From positions 186,001 to 250,000 of the forward strand of contig NZ_BAABRO010000012.1 of assembly GCF_039545035.1 (NCBI RefSeq): DNA of 64,000 nucleotides. Reading direction: 5' to 3'. The stretch is from Novipirellula caenicola. Its GTDB lineage: Bacteria > Planctomycetota > Planctomycetia > Pirellulales > Pirellulaceae. Made by a program: the position numbers and the translations under genes. The notes under the pieces are model-generated. The model searched no databases. It was not told the DNA's origin and worked only from the letters and a program-made list of their open reading frames with translations. Shown here piece by piece: positions 59,717 through 64,000 of the stretch; position 1 is the first letter of the stretch, and each line of letters starts with the position of its first letter.

Positions 59717-61750
59717 TCACGCTTCGCCGGTGACTTTCACGGCGGCGCGATGGTCTTGAGAATTCACACCAAAGTCGATGTAGCTGCGGAAGCCCATGCC
59801 GAGCGTGTTCGGCGGCATTTCGACTCGCTCGATAACCGGCGTGCGGCGTCCATTGAGGAACACGATCTCAAACGCCGGCAGCACGTTGGGGTTGGCGAAC
59901 AGATACCACGCGGTGCCGCTCGCGCCGGTGTAGTACGAATCCGACAGGTGAGGCGTACTGATGATCCGGTACTTATTGCGGTGCGGGTTATCGACCGGGA
60001 TTTTGGTCGGCGAACCCTGAGCATCGATCATCAATTGAGACGAGCCCATCAGCAGTTCAGCTTCGGTTTCAAGCTCCACCGGAACTACCAAGTACTCGGG
60101 CCGAATATTGATCGGCTTTTGGTCTTTTGGCTTCCCGCCAGGGCCGGCCTTTTGCTTGCGGAAGGTCGTCTTGGCGACGGTCAAAGCATCGGGACCGAAC
60201 TTGGTGTCGGCACCTGTGAGCAGGTTCGCGTTGCCTGAGGAGAAGAAGCCCGCGTTCTTCAGCAGCAACGTGAAGAACAGATCGTCGATCGACTCGGCGC
60301 CGGAGCGTCCCATTTGGCGTGGGATGTCCATGAACGCTGACAAGTCGTCGTTGATGATGTCATGTCGCGTCAGCGTCAGGATCTGGCCGTACGTGTCGGC
60401 CTTGTAACTGAATTTCTGGTCCGACAACTTGCCGTGCTTCAGTTCCCCATCCGGGGCGACTTGCTCAAAACCGCCGGTTCCAAGCAAACGATAACGGGCG
60501 ACTTCTTTAAAGTCCGTCACAGTTCCGACACTACACAAATCAAACGCAGCGATCGGAGTGTTTTGATATGCCGCCAGCAACGTCTTGTTCATGACGTTTT
60601 CCATAATCGACGGCAAGCTCATCGAGGAGAAACCGGCACGAATGGTGGCGGTTCCGTCCCCAAACACTCGCGGCACTTCGATGCCTTCCATGCGAGCACA
60701 CTCGGCGACCAGTTCACGCAGACCGATATGTCGCAGCGGATCCGCGGCGTTGAGAGTCTTCTCGCCGTAGGCGGCTAGCAATTGCTTTTCCTCGATCCCT
60801 ACCGACAGACACGCGGCGGCCTCGAGGACTTCGCGACTGTAACGCGGTGAGTTTTGGGTTTGCTCTGGAGCTTTGGGGCGTTCGCTTCGTAGCACGGCGA
60901 GTTCCGTCTTGGTGGTGGACCAGCCTTGCTCGATCGCGTCGGCTTCGATGTCCGCATGGCTGCCGGCACAAAGTTTCCGAATGCCGGCAATGCGGCGAGA
61001 TTCGGCCGCGGCCTCGGCACGCATTTCGACAACCGGCGAGGTCGGCTTGGGGTGTTTCGTCTCGGTCTTGGGCTTCGTGCTCATGTTCAAACTTGCGTTG
61101 ACGGGTTCGAGGTCGTCCGTGGATTGGGTTTTGTCAGCTTCGGTTTCATCTGGTCCGTCGCCATCCGCTAGCCCCGCCGCCACACGTGCCTCGGTGTTGT
61201 CGTCGGCCCCGAGAGCGACGAACGAAACCTCGCCAAGGGTCGATTTGCGAGCGATATAGACTGGGCCTTTGAATTCGCGATCGTTGGCGTTCGCCGTCTT
61301 GCCTTCGGGGATGAAGACAACTTTGTCGGCACTCGCACCGAGCGATGCTTGCCAAGGGAACCCGTTCTCGCTGGTCGCGATGACTTCTTGGGCTGTGGCG
61401 CCCACTCCGGAAATCACCCCAGCGACTTCGAGTGACTTGTCGGTGATCGCGATGTCATCAGTGTGACCGACGATGCTGCCGCGATCATGATCCTTCAGAA
61501 TCGGTCGTGACTTCCGAGTCACTCGCATCCCAACCAGATCAACGACGACTGGGTAGGGCCATCCGCCGAGCCGCATCGCACCGCCGGTGTACGCGGTCAT
61601 CGAGAACTTACGCAGCGAAGGCTTGCCCTCATCGGGTGTTTCGACTGCCGCAAGCGTAATCGTCGCCGCGTCATCACAAACGATTCGTAGCGAACTGGGG
61701 ACAGATTCAGCTTCCGCTTCGAGCGGCTTGTTGTTCAGCGTCTTCGGCAT
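59717..61750 (-). CDS. Prohead protease fused to major capsid protein
   Basis: 677 aa. Residues 45-200 look like an HK97-type prohead protease: KFSMTAYTGGAMRLGGWPYP, ILKDHDRGSIVGHTDDIAIT (His88) and FPWQASLGASADKVVF (Ser near 136). A charged linker follows, then a capsid domain (GFSSMSLPSIMENVMNKTLL, TLTRHDIINDDLSAFMDIPR, PEYLVVPVELETEAELLMGS) similar to Mu gpT-like heads. Normally these are two genes; a fused form would need self-cleavage. It overlaps the portal stop by 44 bases. Confidence 0.85.
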   Translation of the reverse strand: MPKTLNNKPLEAEAESVPSSLRIVCDDAATITLAAVETPDEGKPSLRKFSMTAYTGGAMRLGGWPYPVVVDLVGMRVTRKSRPILKDHDRGSIVGHTDDIAITDKSLEVAGVISGVGATAQEVIATSENGFPWQASLGASADKVVFIPEGKTANANDREFKGPVYIARKSTLGEVSFVALGADDNTEARVAAGLADGDGPDETEADKTQSTDDLEPVNASLNMSTKPKTETKHPKPTSPVVEMRAEAAAESRRIAGIRKLCAGSHADIEADAIEQGWSTTKTELAVLRSERPKAPEQTQNSPRYSREVLEAAACLSVGIEEKQLLAAYGEKTLNAADPLRHIGLRELVAECARMEGIEVPRVFGDGTATIRAGFSSMSLPSIMENVMNKTLLAAYQNTPIAAFDLCSVGTVTDFKEVARYRLLGTGGFEQVAPDGELKHGKLSDQKFSYKADTYGQILTLTRHDIINDDLSAFMDIPRQMGRSGAESIDDLFFTLLLKNAGFFSSGNANLLTGADTKFGPDALTVAKTTFRKQKAGPGGKPKDQKPINIRPEYLVVPVELETEAELLMGSSQLMIDAQGSPTKIPVDNPHRNKYRIISTPHLSDSYYTGASGTAWYLFANPNVLPAFEIVFLNGRRTPVIERVEMPPNTLGMGFRSYIDFGVNSQDHRAAVKVTGEA

Positions 61751-63215
61751 CGTCTTGCGTGACCGGGGTTTCGGGTGGAGTATCAGTGTCGGACTCGATC
61801 GACAGGCCGAGTTCGCGCATCAGTGCCAATTCCTTGGCACGTTGTTTAAGTTCCGTCTCCCAGTCACGCCCCTGCCGCGCAAATTCGATGGCCAGAGTCG
61901 TCGTATGGCTGGCGAGACGGATTTTCTGGGCGTTGGCTTCTTTGGCGGGATCGACATGTTCGTGACCATCCCAAAACCATTGGTGCTCGAATGTGGAATC
62001 GAGCGTGCGAAGCGAATTGGGCAGATAGCCCTCGATCAGAATGGCTTCGCGAATCCACGCAGTCAGAATGCGATCCAAAACAACGCGAGCGAGTTGCGTT
62101 TGTTCAACGCGGATCGATTTGAAATAAGTTTGGTGATCGAGTCGCCCGCTGGCGTAGTTGTAGCCCGAGGAATTTCCAGCGGCGACGTTGAACGGCATGT
62201 TCAAGCAGCGGGCGATTTCGTTGAGAATCTCTTTCTTGAACTCCGCGTAGGTCGTCGAAGGTTGCTCCGACTTCATCTGAGCCATCTTCCAGCCGCCTGG
62301 CATCGTCAGCAGCATTCGTTTTTCAAGTTCGATCGGCTCGAAAGGTTCGGCCGCATCGGCTTCACCATTGGCCGGCGCATCGGTGTAGAGGATGCCGGCG
62401 AACTCGGCAGCGGTTTCAGCAGCCGAAAGCACCGCGAGCGTGAACCGGCGGAGTTGTGCGAACAGCGGCAGTGCTGGCGTAATGTCCGGGATGCCTCGAA
62501 TTTGTCCTGGACGGTCACAACGAAAGTAGTGCAGCACCGCGGCGGCCGGCACGGTGTCGTATTCATCGTCAACGAGGAACAGCCCATCGCCGGGATGGTT
62601 CCGCAGCACGTCGTAAGCAATCGGGTTGCCGTCGGCATCGAAGCGAATGCCATCGAGGTATCGCCCGGTGTCAGGGGCGAGCGTCGGAGAGGCAACCTGG
62701 TCGGCTTCGATCAACCGCAAGTCCAGCTTTACCGCCGCATCGACGCGTTGATTGTTGGTAAGCAAACCAAACGACTCGCCATCGGCAACGCGAGATAGCC
62801 GCATGGTTCGCAGCTTTTCGGCTAGCCCAATGGATTCGGCCCAAGCATAGAATTCTGATTCAACAAAACGGTTCGCGGCGTCGTTCGCCGTCAGCATTTG
62901 CAGCCTTGGACCGGTGCCGACCACATCGTTAGCCAGCGTTAACGTGATCCCTCGAGCGTAGCTGTTATTGGCGACCTCGTAACGCGAACGGTTGCGAAGC
63001 GTTCGCCTCACATCAGGGCTGTTCGCAGCCGCGGCCGACAACCCATCGGCCCGCGACCAATGTTTCATGTTGTCGAGCGTCGTATTGGCTGCGTCGTATT
63101 TAGCTCGAATTCGCGAAAAGAAGGGCTGCCGGGGCGAGCGTCCTGACGCGGCGGGAGAACGGGAACCTCCGCTGCGCCATGCTTGCTCGATTATCCCTGA
63201 CAAACGCTTCAACAT
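61707..63215 (-). CDS. Phage portal protein (lambda family)
   Basis: 502 aa: RYEVANNSYARGITLTLAND, VVGTGPRLQM, then DNMKHWSRADGLSAAAANSP upstream and HYFRCDRPGQIRGIPDITPA with FKKEILNEIARCLNMPFNVA and YASGRLDHQTYFKSI. These are hallmark segments of lambda/Mu-type portals. It begins the recognisable leftward structural module. Confidence 0.9.
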   Translation of the reverse strand: MLKRLSGIIEQAWRSGGSRSPAASGRSPRQPFFSRIRAKYDAANTTLDNMKHWSRADGLSAAAANSPDVRRTLRNRSRYEVANNSYARGITLTLANDVVGTGPRLQMLTANDAANRFVESEFYAWAESIGLAEKLRTMRLSRVADGESFGLLTNNQRVDAAVKLDLRLIEADQVASPTLAPDTGRYLDGIRFDADGNPIAYDVLRNHPGDGLFLVDDEYDTVPAAAVLHYFRCDRPGQIRGIPDITPALPLFAQLRRFTLAVLSAAETAAEFAGILYTDAPANGEADAAEPFEPIELEKRMLLTMPGGWKMAQMKSEQPSTTYAEFKKEILNEIARCLNMPFNVAAGNSSGYNYASGRLDHQTYFKSIRVEQTQLARVVLDRILTAWIREAILIEGYLPNSLRTLDSTFEHQWFWDGHEHVDPAKEANAQKIRLASHTTTLAIEFARQGRDWETELKQRAKELALMRELGLSIESDTDTPPETPVTQDDAEDAEQQAARSGS

Positions 63216-63278
63216 CCGTGTTGATATCCTGTTGCCGTCCCCGGCAGCCCTATACGCATCGCGATACGAAAAGAAAGA

Positions 63279-63476
63279 TCAGCCAGCCGACGGCGGCACG
63301 ATCTTGTTGAAACGCAAACCGCGATTTGCTTTGCGAACCGCTTCCTTGCCAGCGAGATGCTTGTCCGCAGCGATTTGCTCGGTCAGTTTGTGTTGCTCGA
63401 CACTTCCAGCGTCGCCAGAAGCCTTTGCCGGTCCCGATGCGTTCTCTCGAATTTCGTCGTTGAGGTCGTCGGGCAT
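63279..63476 (-). CDS. Small protein upstream of portal
   Basis: About 65 aa from ATG 63476 (MPDDLNDEIRENASGPAKAS); a TTG start at 63497 would add seven residues. It continues VEQHKLTEQIAADKHLAGKE and ends NKIVPPSAG. It has the size and place of a head-tail joining (gpW-like) protein but the sequence does not convince me. Unknown. Confidence 0.45.
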   Translation of the reverse strand: MPDDLNDEIRENASGPAKASGDAGSVEQHKLTEQIAADKHLAGKEAVRKANRGLRFNKIVPPSAG

Positions 63477-63497
63477 GAAGGTCTTCAACCTGAGCAA

Positions 63498-64000
63498 GCA
63501 ATGTTTTCCACTACCTGTAGACCTTCCAACTCAGAATGCCAAAAGGCGAAACGCCAGTGCATTTTTCACGAAATAGTTTGCTTCGTGTGCGACGCTGCAG
63601 CTCTTTAACGCTGGACATGCTCAGCAAACACGTGATATTGCTCGCCGTGGTGATTAAAGATGGACAGCAATCCGTGGTCGCTTTATGCCAAGGCGTTTCG
63701 CGTATGAGTGGGGATTTCCAGAAGTTGGTATCGTAGACAAAAAGGCGGTTCGCTCACTTGCCGCGAGGACATTGCCGGCGATCTTTGAGACAACGTCAAT
63801 TAAACGGCCGGTGACGGCCACCGGAGCACGCAAACGCCTGCCGGGTACCAATCCTAATGGCGTTTGGAAAGTCAGACGTCGCAAAGTATCCGGAGAAACG
63901 ATTGCGTGCGACGAGCTATGAGACCACATGGTCTAGGTTCCGGGAGAGACCGAAAGCGATCGCTATCTGAAGCAGGATTATTGGATGCCGACCCACTTGA
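63498..64000. other. End of window: no terminase or other supported gene
   Basis: A terminase large subunit is expected upstream of a portal, but no minus-strand frame in these 500 bases has coding character. A 78-codon plus-str frame at 63685-63921 is possible but shows no known feature. The gap suggests a defective or rearranged prophage, or that the packaging genes lie elsewhere. Confidence 0.4.

Noticed and set aside
1-64000. CRISPR arrays
   Set aside because: No regular direct repeats with unique spacers were seen; the repeated tRNA T-arms and word islands are irregular.
1-64000. Genome-wide reassignment of TAG
   Set aside because: TAG ends normal genes such as dndD at its expected length, so the three in-frame ambers are individual cases.

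Overview
The window reads as a planctomycete chromosome segment of the Pirellulaceae/Rhodopirellula type. The reasons are an ECF sigma factor next to a very large Ser/Thr kinase, many four-helix-bundle S23 genes bracketed by word-like repeats, the typical 'gtgggata...tatcccac' intergenic repeats, and generally low-density intergenic DNA. This assignment is inferred from gene content only.

Region 1 (1-4.5 kb): the end of an ECF sigma factor and a 1063-aa membrane Ser/Thr kinase, followed by a SEC-C gene remnant and a terminator. Region 2 (4.5-6.7 kb): decayed genes (a repeat protein and a cyclic-phosphate-processing receiver-like protein with an amber codon and a frameshift) and an intact GIY-YIG/DUF4357 protein.

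Region 3 (6.7-29.1 kb) is a DNA phosphorothioate defence island. dndB, dndC, dndD, dndE and a small HARE-HTH-like gene run leftward. dndA runs rightward and is translationally coupled to a PD-(D/E)XK plus NTPase protein. A second leftward operon carries dptF, dptG, dptH (dndFGH), a GIY-YIG nuclease-like gene and a large second DGQHR (DndB-like) gene. A phosphorothioation-associated methyltransferase-like gene diverges from dptF. Modification (DndABCDE) and restriction (DptFGH) therefore sit together with three extra nuclease or sensor-like genes.

Region 4 (29.3-41.6 kb) is the most unusual part. On the minus strand it runs from about 36 tRNA or tRNA-like genes, whose anticodons cover all 20 amino acids, through a slipin, two unknown proteins, a SEC-C mini-protein and eight tandem structured RNAs, to rsr, which encodes a Ro60/TROVE protein. 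Six of the eight RNAs (Y1-Y6) carry a T-arm with a circularly permuted tRNA order (T-arm, acceptor 3' strand, loop, acceptor 5' strand, D-arm). In the clearest cases the acceptor stem is capped by a UUCG or GNRA tetraloop. Y7 has only the T-arm half and Y8 no tRNA domain. All eight share the same two terminal elements, which pair with each other. I interpret them as YrlA-type Y RNAs, an unusually large family for one Ro protein. The last one ends just upstream of the rsr ribosome-binding site. Several array tRNAs are aberrant: class I Leu tRNAs, a Tyr without a normal D-arm, a Gly with a hairpin in the D-loop, and CAU tRNAs with tiny D-loops. S23 genes on the plus strand are inserted between tRNAs, each flanked by inverted low-complexity repeats.

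Region 5 (41.6-47.1 kb): a leftward cassette of a radical SAM protein, two GT-A glycosyltransferases, a GT8-like transferase, a GT25-sulfotransferase fusion and a Cys-rich protein. Region 6 (47.1-63.5 kb): a DUF1697 gene and a leftward phage head-tail module (portal, protease-capsid fusion, two DUF2190 proteins, neck and tail genes, tape measure, Ser-rich protein) with a rightward moron. No terminase, integrase or lysis gene is visible. The Ser-rich tail protein lies directly upstream of the glycosyl/sulfotransferase cassette, which suggests that its tract is decorated.

All functions are inferred from motifs read by eye; no database search was possible.
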